Assembly: GCF_002021565.1 (NCBI RefSeq)
Contig: NZ_MSZX01000004.1
Span: 27 to 64,026 of the forward strand
DNA: 64,000 bases
Reading direction: 5' to 3'
Source of the DNA: Paenibacillus selenitireducens
Lineage (GTDB): Bacteria > Bacillota > Bacilli > Paenibacillales > Paenibacillaceae
Position numbers and translations under genes: made by a program. The notes beneath the pieces are model-generated. The model searched no databases. It was not told the origin of the DNA and saw only the letters and a program-made list of their open reading frames with translations. Below, piece after piece: positions 1-9,234 of the stretch. Position 1 is the stretch's first letter. Every line of letters starts with the position of its first letter.

Positions 1-77
1 TGCAACTAGAATAAAAAGTGGACACGACGTTAAGGAACAAAAGATAATAAACTTAACGAAAGAAGAGGTGTCCAATT

Positions 78-395
78 GTGGGGGAACAACGGCAAAGGTA
101 TAACGAAGAATTTAAAATGCAAACAGTGAAATACATTCAAGAGCAAACGAAGTCTCTATCCGAAATATGTGATGAACTTAGCATTCCGAAAAGCACCGTA
201 CACCAATGGATCGCGCAATATCGGCAATTCGATCAGGAAGCGGTCAATCATCCGGAGAAGATTAAACAACTCGAGCAAGTGCTAAAGAACAATGAGGAGG
301 AGAACCGCCGTAAAGAGCGTGAAATTAATGAATTAAAAGAAGAGTTAGCCATTCTAAAAAAGGCGCTGCACATCTTCAGCAAAGAAAAGAACTAA
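78..395 (+). CDS. IS3-family transposase OrfA (helix-turn-helix subunit)
   Basis: This 105-residue protein has the IS3 OrfA layout: an N-terminal helix-turn-helix (about residues 10-50, with SLSEICDELSIPKSTVHQW) that binds the element ends, followed by a Glu/Lys-rich coiled-coil leucine zipper (about residues 60-100) for multimerisation. The start is GTG at 78. Near its 3' end, at 356-362, is the A6G heptamer AAAAAAG, a classic -1 slippage site. Reading after slippage enters a frame that stays open from 362 into orfB, so the active transposase is expected to be the OrfAB fusion, with free OrfA likely acting as a regulator. This follows known IS3/IS150 biology; expression was not tested. Confidence 0.9.
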   Translation: MGEQRQRYNEEFKMQTVKYIQEQTKSLSEICDELSIPKSTVHQWIAQYRQFDQEAVNHPEKIKQLEQVLKNNEEENRRKEREINELKEELAILKKALHIFSKEKN

Positions 396-433
396 GATTT
401 CAATTTATTGAAGATCATCTCTCCGAGTTTCGC

Positions 434-1270
434 GTGGAGAAGATGTGCAGCGTACTACGCGTATCCAGGAGTGGTTATTACAAATGGCGTACGGCAGCGC
501 CTTCTGAGCAGCTCCAACGAAAGGAGAAGCTCAAAAAGCGTATTATTTGGCACTTCCATGACTCCGAAGAACGCTATGGAAGCCCAAGAATTCATCGGGA
601 TCTTAAGAAGGAAGGCTGGACCGTATCGGAACGAACGGTTGGCCTCATTATGCGCGAAGAAGGGCTTCGTTCCTGTATGTCACGTAAATTCAGAATAAGC
701 ACGACAGATTCCAAACACGAACTACCTATCGCACCCAATGAGCTGCAACAAGATTTTTCAGCAACTAAGCCGAATGAAAAATGGGTGGCGGACATCACTT
801 ACATTCCTTGTCGCCAAGGAAAGCTGTATCTAGCCAGTATCTTGGATCTGTACACGAAACAGATCGTAGGATGGAAATTGGGCGACTATATGACAACAGA
901 TTTGGTTTTGGATGCGCTGAAGCAAGCCCATACAGCGAAAAGACCGGGAAAGGGACTAATCCACCACTCTGATCGCGGTTCGCAGTATGCGTCAAAAGAT
1001 TACCGTGAACAACTTAAAAAGTACGATATGAAACCCAGTATGAGTCGGAAAGGAAACTGCTACGATAACGCTTGTATTGAGGCGTTTCACAGCATTTTGA
1101 AGCGCGAGTTGATCTACTGCAAACCAAAGTTTAAAACCAAGCAAGAAGCGCAAGAGAAACTATATCGATACTTAGAATTCTTTTATAACCGGAAACGCTC
1201 CAATAGCACGCTGGGATACATGTCGCCGGTTCGCTTCGAGCAGCTCTATTATGAGCGAAATTCAGCTTAA
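434..1270 (+). CDS. IS3-family transposase OrfB (DDE integrase)
   Basis: This is the catalytic part of the transposase, an rve-type DDE integrase. The conserved acidic residues are visible in WVADITY (first Asp), HHSDRGSQY (second Asp) and NACIEAFH (Glu). The N-terminal segment with CSVLRVSRSGYYKW is the usual HTH_21-like region. An ATG at 434 opens the frame, but the same frame is open back to 362, directly after the AAAAAAG slippage site in orfA, so translation is probably by -1 frameshifting rather than from this ATG. The length (278 residues from the ATG, about 300 with the linker) is normal for the family. Confidence 0.92.
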   Translation: MEKMCSVLRVSRSGYYKWRTAAPSEQLQRKEKLKKRIIWHFHDSEERYGSPRIHRDLKKEGWTVSERTVGLIMREEGLRSCMSRKFRISTTDSKHELPIAPNELQQDFSATKPNEKWVADITYIPCRQGKLYLASILDLYTKQIVGWKLGDYMTTDLVLDALKQAHTAKRPGKGLIHHSDRGSQYASKDYREQLKKYDMKPSMSRKGNCYDNACIEAFHSILKRELIYCKPKFKTKQEAQEKLYRYLEFFYNRKRSNSTLGYMSPVRFEQLYYERNSA

Positions 1271-1290
1271 TTTTGTGTCCACTTTATTGA

Positions 1291-1426
1291 CAGAAGAGCA
1301 GAAAGGCCGTTATTTACGCTTATTTAAGCGGAGTTAGGTATGTTTTGTGGAAATAACGGCTTCTCAGTCCGTAACGATTGCAAAACGGGGTCGATTGTAG
1401 CAAATAGAGGCTTCTCAGTCCGTAAT
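1291..1426. repeat. Intergenic repeat cassette with ACGGACTGAGAAGCC-type units
   Basis: Two near-identical units read on the minus strand as ACGGACTGAGAAGCC followed by TTATTT-like or TCTATTT-like sequence (1349-1375 and 1400-1426). A partial plus-oriented unit, agaaaggccgttattt, lies at 1300-1315. The units resemble those in the repeats at 46.2 and 62.6 kb (ACGGACAtGAGAgaCCTTATT). No reading frame is present. The IS element abuts this cassette. Confidence 0.6.
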
Positions 1427-1544
1427 ATGTTCTGCCCGGGGCTTTGTCTCGTACGAATCACTATCGATTAACGGTGATTAGCTAGTCAAGCACTTATTTT
1501 GGATTGGAGCCCCAAATAATAATTGAATATGTGTTTATTACCGG

Positions 1545-1572
1545 AGGAGCCTGTCAACAAGGCTCCTTTTTG
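1545..1572 (+). terminator. Rho-independent terminator-like hairpin
   Basis: The stem aggagcc (1545-1551) pairs with ggctcct (1561-1567), with a nine-base loop and a following T-rich run. It lies between the repeat cassette and the next gene, with no intact plus-strand gene directly upstream, so it may belong to a gene lost from this spot. Confidence 0.65.
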
Positions 1573-1635
1573 TCTTTTTATGCGTGGTGAATTCTAGTAA
1601 GGTCGATATAATGAGGTTCGGATAGGGGGAGGATC

Positions 1636-1917
1636 ATGAGTTGGATTGCAGTACAGTCTTATTACAAGGTGGAGAGGAACGTAACTGGCTTAGAACAAAC
1701 CATCATGAAACAGGAGAGATGGATCTATTTATATCAAGAGAAGATTGTGACGAAGTATCGCGAGTTTCCTATTCAGGAGGTCTTTGATATGTCTTATCGG
1801 TCCATGGGAGGGAACGGAGGGATACTTTATTTGCATACACGGCAAGGTGTATTTTCGTATATGGTTTCGGAAGATCCTCGACCTTTTATGGAAGCATATA
1901 AGCTTCTTATCGAATAA
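1636..1917 (+). CDS. Small uncharacterised protein, possibly PH-like
   Basis: This is a 93-residue soluble protein with no signal peptide or membrane segment. The start ATG has a strong ribosome binding site (gggggagg) seven bases upstream. The second half (ERWIYLYQEKIVTKYREF, then GGILYLHTRQGVFSYMV and an acidic C-terminal helix) alternates short beta strands and ends in a helix, as small bacterial PH-like domains do. That is a fold impression only. It is separated from the GH95 gene by about 165 bases containing that gene's own promoter, so it is probably not part of the glycan operon. Function unknown. Confidence 0.7.
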   Translation: MSWIAVQSYYKVERNVTGLEQTIMKQERWIYLYQEKIVTKYREFPIQEVFDMSYRSMGGNGGILYLHTRQGVFSYMVSEDPRPFMEAYKLLIE

Positions 1918-1986
1918 TCACTTCATCATAAACAAGCGTTATAGATCAAGCATCATCACATTTAGGTAAAAATATGACTTGTTTTG

Positions 1987-2028
1987 GTCAGAATTCCAAC
2001 TTGGAAAAAAATTCGGTTGCTCTATAAT
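1987..2028 (+). promoter_or_regulatory. Putative promoter of the GH95 gene with upstream GTCA element
   Basis: A TATAAT -10 box lies at 2023-2028 with no good -35. GTCAGAAT at 1987-1994 sits 32 bases upstream of the -10. A similar GTCAAAAT element at the same or nearly the same distance precedes the GH88 gene and the permease operon, suggesting a shared activator. This is the weakest of the three matches. Confidence 0.4.
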
Positions 2029-2081
2029 AGAAGCGATATCTATTGGAACGCGAACGTATTTACCGATCAGGAGGGGAGAAT

Positions 2082-4373
2082 GTGAGTAGTAGAAGCCTCA
2101 AGTTCATGGAACAACGACCAGCACGAGTGTGGACAGAAGCATTTCCCGTGGGCAATGGCCGATTAGGCGGGATGGTGTTCGGGGGAATTCAAACTGAAAG
2201 AATTCAGCTGAATGAAGATTCGGTCTGGTATGGCGGCCCGGTAGAGAATGACTTTTCCAACGCCGCGAACAAGCTCGGGGAAATCAGAACCTTGCTTCAG
2301 GAAGGAAAAGTGCAGGAAGCGGAGCGTATGGCGTTATTGAACATGTCAAATGCGCCTCATTATTTCGGCCCTTATCAGCCGCTAGGGGAGCTGCATTTGA
2401 ACATCACTGGCGAAGAGAACGTCTCCGATTACCGCCGCGAGCTTGATTTGGAGCGTGGGATAACGTCTGTTGAGTACCGATCCGGTAACACGAGATATCG
2501 GCGAGAGGTATTTTCAAGCGCGGTAGATCAGGTTCTAATCATTCGATTGACGGCTTCGGAGCCCGCATCCATTTCGCTAACGGCCCGGTTGAGTCGACGT
2601 CCTTTCGAAGGAACGATTCGTAGTGAATCTAGCAACATGCTGACCATGCAGGGCCAATGCGGGCCGGATGGGGTTCATTATGCTGCGACATTATGTGCGG
2701 TTGCCAAGGGAGGAGAAACGGAGAGGGTTGGCAATTATATTGAAATTCGCCAAGCAGATACCGTTACGCTGATCCTAGCGGCACAAACCTCTTTTCGGTG
2801 CAGTGACCCATATATAGAGGCGATGAAGGAAGCCGAGCGGGCAGCCGCTCAACATTATGAGATTCTAGAAGCTACACATATCAAGGATTACAACCTATTG
2901 TTCGGCCGCGTCTCCTTAGAGCTTGCTGACGAGGACCAAGCACAGCATACAGAATGGTCTACGTCAGATCGGCTGCGCCGCTACCAACAGGGGGATTCAG
3001 ATCCTTCGCTGGAAGTGTTGTTTTATCAATATGGACGCTATTTGCTCCTATCGAGCTCTCGCCCTGGAAGTCTGCCGGCGAATTTGCAAGGCATATGGAA
3101 TGATAGCTTCATGCCGCCGTGGGAGTCAGATTTCCATCTCAACATCAATCTTCAGATGAATTATTGGATCACAGAAGCAGGGAATTTACCGGAATGTCAT
3201 GAACCTTTGTTTGATTTGGTGGACAGAATGGTTATTCAAGGACGCAAAACGGCAAGGAGATTATATGGCGCCAGGGGTTTTGTAGCTCATTCCGTGACAA
3301 ATATCTGGGCAGAAACGGGGATTTTCAGCACATGGGTACCTGCCATGTTCTGGCCGACGGGGGGCGCCTGGCTGGCGCTCCATCTATGGGAGCATTATCG
3401 GTATTCGCTATCGGAATCCTTCCTGCGAGATCGTGCCTATCCGATTTTAAAAGAAGCATGCCTCTTCTTCGAGGACTACTTGGTCGATAATGGCCAGGGA
3501 GCACTGGTCACAGGACCATCCGTATCTCCCGAGAACAGCTATGTGACGAAGGAAGGTCAACGTGGGGCATTAAGCATGGGACCGTCCATGGATTCGCAAA
3601 TCGTGTATGCCTTATTCACTGCAAGCATCGAGGCCGCTCGCCTTCTGGATCTGGATCATCCGCAACAGGAAGATTGGAAGAAAATCCGTGAGAGACTTCC
3701 GCAGCCTCAGATCGGTCGGCAGGGTCAGATCATGGAATGGTCTGAAGATTACGAGGAAGTTGAGCTTGGGCACCGTCACATTTCGCATTTATTTGCACTG
3801 CATCCGGGGGAGCAAATCATCCCACATCGGATGCCAGCTTTAGGAACGGCAGCACGGCGTACCCTCGAACGGAGATTGGCACACGGTGGGGGGCATACGG
3901 GATGGAGCCAGGCTTGGATTTCGAATTTCTGGGCTAGGTTAGAGGACGGAGACTCTTCGTATAGAAGCCTTCAGGAGCTATTGCGCAAAGCAGTGCATCC
4001 GAATTTATTCGGTGATCATCCACCATTTCAGATTGATGCGAATTTTGGTGGAGCGGCTGCGATCCAAGAGATGCTGTTGCAATCCCATGGGGGAGAAATT
4101 CGGCTGCTGCCAGCACTGCCTGCTGCATGGGCTTCGGGCCGTGTAAAAGGGCTTCGAGCCAGAGGCGGATTCGTCGTGGATATCGAATGGTCGCATGGAC
4201 AGCTGGAGAAGGCAAGGATACGCAGCGAAGCAGAGGGGAGATGTGTGATATATAGCGAGGTCCCCATAGAGATTCGAGGCGCTGAAGACGATCCGATATC
4301 TGTAGATTCGCTGGAAGGTACATATGTCTTTCATAGCTCACCCGGAGAAATTTACAACATCACGTTGGTATAA
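2082..4373 (+). CDS. Glycoside hydrolase family 95 protein (alpha-L-fucosidase type)
   Basis: The roughly 763-residue cytoplasmic enzyme has the GH95 layout: an N-terminal beta-sandwich with [20 protein letters not shown] and [11 protein letters not shown], then an (alpha/alpha)6 barrel with [40 protein letters not shown] and QIDANFGG. The last motif carries a conserved active-site Asp. GH95 members remove alpha-1,2-linked fucose, or in some cases galactose, by inversion. No signal peptide is present, so it should act on imported sugars. I chose GTG 2082 because aggagggg ends five bases before it; the frame is open upstream to a TTG at 2043. It is the first enzyme of glycan locus 1 and is followed by a terminator. 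Confidence 0.92.
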   Translation: MSSRSLKFMEQRPARVWTEAFPVGNGRLGGMVFGGIQTERIQLNEDSVWYGGPVENDFSNAANKLGEIRTLLQEGKVQEAERMALLNMSNAPHYFGPYQPLGELHLNITGEENVSDYRRELDLERGITSVEYRSGNTRYRREVFSSAVDQVLIIRLTASEPASISLTARLSRRPFEGTIRSESSNMLTMQGQCGPDGVHYAATLCAVAKGGETERVGNYIEIRQADTVTLILAAQTSFRCSDPYIEAMKEAERAAAQHYEILEATHIKDYNLLFGRVSLELADEDQAQHTEWSTSDRLRRYQQGDSDPSLEVLFYQYGRYLLLSSSRPGSLPANLQGIWNDSFMPPWESDFHLNINLQMNYWITEAGNLPECHEPLFDLVDRMVIQGRKTARRLYGARGFVAHSVTNIWAETGIFSTWVPAMFWPTGGAWLALHLWEHYRYSLSESFLRDRAYPILKEACLFFEDYLVDNGQGALVTGPSVSPENSYVTKEGQRGALSMGPSMDSQIVYALFTASIEAARLLDLDHPQQEDWKKIRERLPQPQIGRQGQIMEWSEDYEEVELGHRHISHLFALHPGEQIIPHRMPALGTAARRTLERRLAHGGGHTGWSQAWISNFWARLEDGDSSYRSLQELLRKAVHPNLFGDHPPFQIDANFGGAAAIQEMLLQSHGGEIRLLPALPAAWASGRVKGLRARGGFVVDIEWSHGQLEKARIRSEAEGRCVIYSEVPIEIRGAEDDPISVDSLEGTYVFHSSPGEIYNITLV

Positions 4374-4411
4374 GCGTTTTTTAGCAGCTCCATCTTAAAT
4401 CCCGATTTCCT

Positions 4412-4455
4412 AAAGGATACTCAACGTCAAGCCCATGACGAAGAGTATCCTTTTT
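4412..4455 (+). terminator. Rho-independent terminator after the GH95 gene
   Basis: The stem aaaggatactc (4412-4422) pairs with gagtatccttt (4443-4453) and is followed by Ts. It lies 40 bases after the GH95 stop codon and separates that gene from the GH88 promoter. Confidence 0.85.
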
Positions 4456-4480
4456 CGATCGTAGATAATCCATGCGGCCA

Positions 4481-4526
4481 AAAAGTCAAAATAGTGCACA
4501 ATCCAAGCATAATTTTAACCTATAAG
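4481..4526 (+). promoter_or_regulatory. Putative activator site and promoter of the GH88 gene
   Basis: The sequence aaaagtcaaaatagtgc (4481-4497) matches 16 of 17 bases at 9235-9251 in front of the ABC permease operon. A -10-like tataag lies at 4521-4526, and no consensus -35 is present, which fits an activator-dependent promoter. The neighbouring AraC-type response regulator is the obvious candidate activator (inference). Confidence 0.5.
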
Positions 4527-4594
4527 ATTGAGTTCTCTGGCTTATCATGGAAAACAGCAAATGATTTCTTAGAAATCGAAGGGAGCTTGAACAC

Positions 4595-5722
4595 ATGTTT
4601 AAAGACGCCATACGTGACGCGATAGCCAAGACATTAGCGAATATAGATACATTCGGAGAACAATTCCCGCATGTCAGCCGACATGGGAAGTATGAATTGA
4701 TAGAGAATAACGATTGGACGAACGGATTCTGGACGGGAATGCAGTGGCTCTGCTATGAATATACCCAAGACGAGCGGTTTCGCCAGGCGGCAGTGAAGTC
4801 CGTTGCAAGCTTCGAAGAACGTCTACGGCAGCATGTCGTACTCGATCACCATGATATCGGATTCTTGTATTCCTTGTCCTCGAAGGCACAGTGGATCGTG
4901 GAAAAGGATGAGCATGCACGGCAATTAACCCTTCAGGCAGCTGATGTGCTGATGAAGCGTTGGCGTGAACCCGGTGGTTATATTCAAGCCTGGGGCCAGA
5001 AGGACGATCCCAAAGAAGGCGGGCGGATCATTATCGATTGCCTGCTGAACCTTCCGTTATTATACTGGGCAAGCGAACAGACGGGTGACGCTGCTTACCG
5101 AGAGGTCGCCATTACGCAAGCTGAGAAATCTAGACGGTATCTTGTTCGAGGCGATGACAGCTCGTACCATACGTTTTTCTTCAATACGGCAACGGGGGAA
5201 CCGATCGGCGGTGCGACACATCAAGGCTATACGAACGGATCGACCTGGACGAGAGGACAGGCTTGGGGCATTTATGGATTCGCATTATCTTACCGGTATA
5301 CGAAAAACGAGTTATTTTTAGCGACTTCTAAGCGTTTAGCGAAATATTTTCTCGCGCATTTGCCAGAGGACAACGTGGCGTACTGGGACTTTCATGCGCC
5401 TGTCACAGCAGATACGTATCGGGATAGCTCGGCCTCTGCGATTGCGGCTGCAGGCCTCGTGGAGCTCCTATCCCACTTGGATGAACAGGACCCGGATCGC
5501 GCCTATTTTCAGGACATGTTGTTAAAATCGATGACATCTCTAGTTCAGCATTATGCGACCCTCGGGGAAGCTGAAGCCGAAGGATTGTTGAAGCATGGCT
5601 CATATTACGTACATGGGGGCTTATCGCCCGATGATTATATGATTTGGGGAGATTATTTCTATCTGGAAGCGCTGATGAGGCTGGACAATGGCATCACAGG
5701 ATATTGGTACGAACGATCCTAG
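4595..5722 (+). CDS. Unsaturated glucuronyl hydrolase, GH88 family
   Basis: The 375-residue protein aligns by motif with Bacillus sp. GL1 UGL (377 residues). LDHHDIGFLYSL carries the first catalytic Asp (residue 87, UGL Asp88) and GGRIIIDCLLNLPLLYW carries the second (residue 148, UGL Asp149). NGSTWTRGQAWGIYGFALSYR and the C-terminal LKHGSYYVHGG are also family hallmarks. GH88 enzymes hydrate the 4,5-double bond of unsaturated uronates at the non-reducing end of lyase products, which releases the sugar. There is no signal peptide. No polysaccharide lyase is encoded in the window, so the unsaturated substrate must come from elsewhere. Start ATG has a gaaggga ribosome site upstream. Confidence 0.93.
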   Translation: MFKDAIRDAIAKTLANIDTFGEQFPHVSRHGKYELIENNDWTNGFWTGMQWLCYEYTQDERFRQAAVKSVASFEERLRQHVVLDHHDIGFLYSLSSKAQWIVEKDEHARQLTLQAADVLMKRWREPGGYIQAWGQKDDPKEGGRIIIDCLLNLPLLYWASEQTGDAAYREVAITQAEKSRRYLVRGDDSSYHTFFFNTATGEPIGGATHQGYTNGSTWTRGQAWGIYGFALSYRYTKNELFLATSKRLAKYFLAHLPEDNVAYWDFHAPVTADTYRDSSASAIAAAGLVELLSHLDEQDPDRAYFQDMLLKSMTSLVQHYATLGEAEAEGLLKHGSYYVHGGLSPDDYMIWGDYFYLEALMRLDNGITGYWYERS

Positions 5723-5752
5723 CAAATCATCATGATGCTCCAGCGATTATTA

Positions 5753-5766
5753 TAAAAACGGTTACA
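5753..5766 (+). promoter_or_regulatory. Candidate CcpA cre site upstream of the sensor kinase gene
   Basis: TAAAAACGGTTACA matches the cre consensus TGNAARCGNWWWCA except at the second position. It lies about 60 bases before the kinase start and overlaps a possible -35 (ttacag, 5762-5767) that pairs with tacaat at 5786-5791. This suggests catabolite repression of the regulator pair. The basis is a consensus match only. Confidence 0.45.
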
Positions 5767-5827
5767 GCAAAGTAGACGAACCTGATACAATAATAGTAAA
5801 AAAGGGTCGAAAGAGGCGCGGGTCAGC

Positions 5828-7555
5828 ATGTTTAAGTTTACGTTCTACCGAAGAATACAAATCTCGTTTCTCGTGTTTATTATCCTTCCGATTCTCACAG
5901 TCTCAGTCATTTCGTATGTTCTGATTAAAGAGTCGATGGTAGAGAAGATTCAATTAAGCAACGATAATTTTTTGAAAGTTATGATCGATGAGATAGGGAA
6001 GACGATTGATGATGTGACATTTTCGTCCCATTTTATCGTGAATGATACAAGCTTTCGCACCTATTTGCGAAATTTTGCGGACGCAGAGCGAATCCGTACC
6101 TTTGAAGATTACACGAATTTCACTCAGATTAAAGGGGTGTTCTCGCTCATCACCTCGAAGCCATTGAATAGTAACATCCGGATGTTTCTCGTCAATCGGC
6201 AGCATTTCATCATCTCATCGAATGAAGAAGATGATCTGAAGCTGATTCATCAAAACTTAGATGGCCTCCTGTCCCAAGTCGAATTAGATAAGCCGGATAA
6301 CCTTCAGTGGCTGGGCATGGTGAGGGATTCATCGAACCGGAACGGAACCTATTACATGGCCAGAGTCATCTATGATCAGCATGAAAAGCAGTTCCTATCC
6401 GTGCTCATTATCGGAATTGCGGAATCGTATTTCGAAAAGCTGCTGGAACCGGTCGAGTTTGGAAAAGTCGCGTTGTTCGACAAAGCGGGAAACCGGATCG
6501 CGGGCAATACGGAGCTTTCATGGAACGAAAATGCAAAGAAGGGGTCGACCTTGCGTTCCGAAGTCACCTTGGACAAGACGAATTGGACACTGGTTTATGA
6601 AGCCAATAAAGAATCGTTTACGGGCCAAATTTCAAGAACCTTTTATACCGGTATGGGGGGCGTCATCTTTTTCTGTATTATTTTCTCGATCACCTCGATC
6701 TTTATAGCCAAAAGGTTACACAACCCGATTCAAAAATTACAGCGCGTCGTTCGGCAATTCGGGAGCGGGAACTTGGATGCCAGGCTTGAAGTCAAAGGGA
6801 AGGATGATATTGCGGAGTTGAGCCAGACATTAAATACGATGCTCGATCAGCTTCAACATCTCATTTATGATATCGAGCAAGAACAGGAACAGAAACGTGT
6901 GATGGAGCTTGATGCATTGTTCATGCAGATTCGACCTCATTTCCTGATCAATACCTTGAATTCGATCAAATGCAGTCTGATCTTGCAGAAGGACCAGCTG
7001 CACAGCGGAATCATTGATTCCTTAATGAGTTTGCTGCGGGCATATCTGAAAGTGAATGAACCTACGACCTTGCAGGAAGAGTGCAGATTGCTGAAGCATT
7101 ACATGGATATCATGAAGGTCCGCAATGAAATTCCCGTAGAGCTGAAGGTCGATCTGGAACCGGGGTTGGACCAGCTTGTTATTCCGAAGCTGCTGCTGCA
7201 GCCTTTAATTGAGAATGCGATTGTCCATGGGTTCATCGATCATGACGATGCCGGAATTTCAGTATACGGAAGAAGAGAAGAGAGCGATATTATTATTGAA
7301 ATTGAGGATAACGGGAGCGGGATGGAGGAAGCAGCGCGAATCGCGTTGAACGATCATTTACAATCCAGTGATTCTGAACAGGATGCTTCATACCAAAGGG
7401 TAGGATTGATAAATGTGGTCCAGCGAATGAGGTTATCCTTTGGCTCAACGGCTAGTCTAGTACTTTGTCCGAATGAAATGGGCGGGGTAACCGCTGTTCT
7501 TCGTTTTCCAGATCCAGATCATCATGTTTTTCTTACCGGGAGGACTGCGCTATGA
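5828..7555 (+). CDS. YesM-type sensor histidine kinase
   Basis: The 575-residue membrane kinase has an N-terminal membrane helix (about 12-32), an extracytoplasmic sensing region (about 33-275), a second membrane helix (about 278-297), a HAMP domain and linker (about 300-355), and a His_kinase domain with RPHFLINTLNSI (phosphoacceptor His371). An ATPase domain with LIENAIVHG (N box) and EDNGSGM (G1 box) follows. This is the usual architecture of kinases that sense extracellular sugars or their binding proteins. Its stop overlaps the start of the AraC-type response regulator by four bases (ATGA), so the two are translationally coupled and are almost certainly cognate partners. Confidence 0.93.
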   Translation: MFKFTFYRRIQISFLVFIILPILTVSVISYVLIKESMVEKIQLSNDNFLKVMIDEIGKTIDDVTFSSHFIVNDTSFRTYLRNFADAERIRTFEDYTNFTQIKGVFSLITSKPLNSNIRMFLVNRQHFIISSNEEDDLKLIHQNLDGLLSQVELDKPDNLQWLGMVRDSSNRNGTYYMARVIYDQHEKQFLSVLIIGIAESYFEKLLEPVEFGKVALFDKAGNRIAGNTELSWNENAKKGSTLRSEVTLDKTNWTLVYEANKESFTGQISRTFYTGMGGVIFFCIIFSITSIFIAKRLHNPIQKLQRVVRQFGSGNLDARLEVKGKDDIAELSQTLNTMLDQLQHLIYDIEQEQEQKRVMELDALFMQIRPHFLINTLNSIKCSLILQKDQLHSGIIDSLMSLLRAYLKVNEPTTLQEECRLLKHYMDIMKVRNEIPVELKVDLEPGLDQLVIPKLLLQPLIENAIVHGFIDHDDAGISVYGRREESDIIIEIEDNGSGMEEAARIALNDHLQSSDSEQDASYQRVGLINVVQRMRLSFGSTASLVLCPNEMGGVTAVLRFPDPDHHVFLTGRTAL

Positions 7556-9150
7556 TGCACAAAGTAATGTTAATTGATGATGATGTCCCGATGCTTAAAG
7601 TACTGCAGCAGATGATTGAGTGGGATTCCCTGAACTTGCATGTCGTTGGTTCCACCTATTCGAGCACGAAGGCAATGCAGATGTTCCAAGAAACTTCGCC
7701 GGATATTGTTATAACGGACATCGGCATTCCGCAAAAAAGCGGGATCGAGCTGGCGACGATATTCCGGCAGCAGAAGCCGGATACGCGGGTCATTTTTCTG
7801 ACCTGTCATGAGGATTTTCATTATGCGCAGCAAGCCGTGAAGTTGAATGCGGATGATTACCTGCTTAAGGATAAATTAACGGCAGAGCAGCTGGAGCAAA
7901 GCTTGGTGAAATCGATTCGTTTGCTGAAATCGAAACCCATGGCGATTGAGCAGGAAGTGTCGAATTATAATCGAGAGCTGTTCAAGCAAGGATTGCTTCA
8001 GAAAGCGATGAGCGGAGCACATGCGAAATCGACAGTAGGTTATGCAGCTCAGTTAGGTATTTCATGGGATTATCCATGGTTTATGCTAGGTCTTGTCCAT
8101 ATTCAATATTCATCATATGCGACGCATTATACAAAGAGCAACCTTCCGTTGATCTATTACGCCATCTACAATATTGCGATCGAAGTATCCGCATTTTACG
8201 AAGGAATAACGCCTTTTGTGGAGCAAGGCCATCTCGTTATTCTCTATAATTATCGTCTGGATCTGGCGCATAATGCCTCGTCCCGCATGCAAAGTTACAT
8301 GCAGGAGTTGTGTTATAAATGTTGCGAGTTTCTAAAACTGCAGGTTAGTCTGCTAGTCATGCCGGATAAATTGGAGCTTGGAACGTTAGGATCTGCGTAC
8401 CATCAGCTCGTTCAAGAGAAGAAAGAGTTTTATAAGGCTAAGGATCTCAAGGTAATCGATCGGAATGATTTACAGCAGCACGTCTTCTTCCCGATGCCTC
8501 AAGGGTTTCTAGATCCTTATAAATCGGATCTGGAACGCGCGATCTTAAAGAATGACCAAGAAGTGATGAAGAGTATCGTGTCGCGTATAGAAATGACGGC
8601 TGAAGAGTCGAGAATTGAGCCTGTTGAATTGGTCCGTGAGTTATCGATGACGCTGCGGAGTATGGAGTTGATGTTCTCAAGATGGAAGTCCAATGAAGAG
8701 ATCTATGTCTACCTTTCGTCCGCAAGATCATTAAAGGATGTTATGACGTTGGTCCTCAGGAAACTGGAGCATATTGCGCAATATCGCCAGCAAGGATCAG
8801 GTCCTGTAATTAAGGAACCGAAGCTGCAAGTGATTCAACAATATATTGATCAGCATTTATCGGATAATATCACGTCTATTGATATCGCCCGTTATTTATA
8901 TCTGAATTCAAGTTACTTCTCACGCTATTTTAAGCGCTTGACAGGGATTAACTTTACGGATTACGTTCATCAATACAAGATGAAAATTGCAACTAACATG
9001 TTGAAATCATCCAGCCAATCCCTAGAGTCGCTCGCCATGGGACTAGGATACTCCGACAGAACATATTTCTCCAAAGTGTTCAAGAAATATGTCGGTACGA
9101 CACCGAGTGAATACAAAACAAGAAACGCCACCCATCGGTCAATAAAATAA
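7552..9150 (+). CDS. YesN-type AraC-family response regulator
   Basis: The 532-residue protein has an N-terminal receiver domain with the acidic pocket LIDDD, phosphoacceptor Asp56 in VITDIGIP and the conserved Lys in LLKDK. A long central linker (about 125-420) of the kind found in YesN proteins follows. Two AraC helix-turn-helix units close the protein (about 430-528, with NSSYFSRYFKRLTG and GYSDRTYFSKVFKKYVG). It is coupled to the upstream kinase and should activate glycan locus 1. Likely targets are the promoters with the GTCAAAAT element at 4481 and 9235 (inference). A strong terminator follows. Confidence 0.93.
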   Translation: MMHKVMLIDDDVPMLKVLQQMIEWDSLNLHVVGSTYSSTKAMQMFQETSPDIVITDIGIPQKSGIELATIFRQQKPDTRVIFLTCHEDFHYAQQAVKLNADDYLLKDKLTAEQLEQSLVKSIRLLKSKPMAIEQEVSNYNRELFKQGLLQKAMSGAHAKSTVGYAAQLGISWDYPWFMLGLVHIQYSSYATHYTKSNLPLIYYAIYNIAIEVSAFYEGITPFVEQGHLVILYNYRLDLAHNASSRMQSYMQELCYKCCEFLKLQVSLLVMPDKLELGTLGSAYHQLVQEKKEFYKAKDLKVIDRNDLQQHVFFPMPQGFLDPYKSDLERAILKNDQEVMKSIVSRIEMTAEESRIEPVELVRELSMTLRSMELMFSRWKSNEEIYVYLSSARSLKDVMTLVLRKLEHIAQYRQQGSGPVIKEPKLQVIQQYIDQHLSDNITSIDIARYLYLNSSYFSRYFKRLTGINFTDYVHQYKMKIATNMLKSSSQSLESLAMGLGYSDRTYFSKVFKKYVGTTPSEYKTRNATHRSIK

Positions 9151-9171
9151 TAGCGCACATACGCGCGACGC

Positions 9172-9215
9172 AATAACCTGCCCCCCATGTTCATGATCGG
9201 GCAGGTTATTTTTTT
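9172..9215 (+). terminator. Rho-independent terminator after the response regulator
   Basis: The stem aataacctgccc (9172-9183) pairs with gggcaggttatt (9199-9210) and is followed by a run of Ts to 9215. It separates the regulator pair from the transporter operon. Confidence 0.9.
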
Positions 9216-9234
9216 ATCCCGTTTGATCGTCAAG

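Larger units (their letters stand above)
1..1292 (+). mobile_element. IS3-family insertion sequence (IS150-like organisation)
   Basis: The element carries two overlapping transposase frames (orfA and orfB) bounded by imperfect inverted repeats. The left end has gtggacac at 18-25 and the right end has gtgtccac at 1275-1282, both flanked by A/T-rich bases. The outer boundary is uncertain because the left end lies at the window edge, so no target duplication could be checked. The right end abuts an intergenic repeat cassette (1291-1426), which suggests insertion into that repeat. Both frames are open and the catalytic residues are present, so it looks potentially active. Confidence 0.85.
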
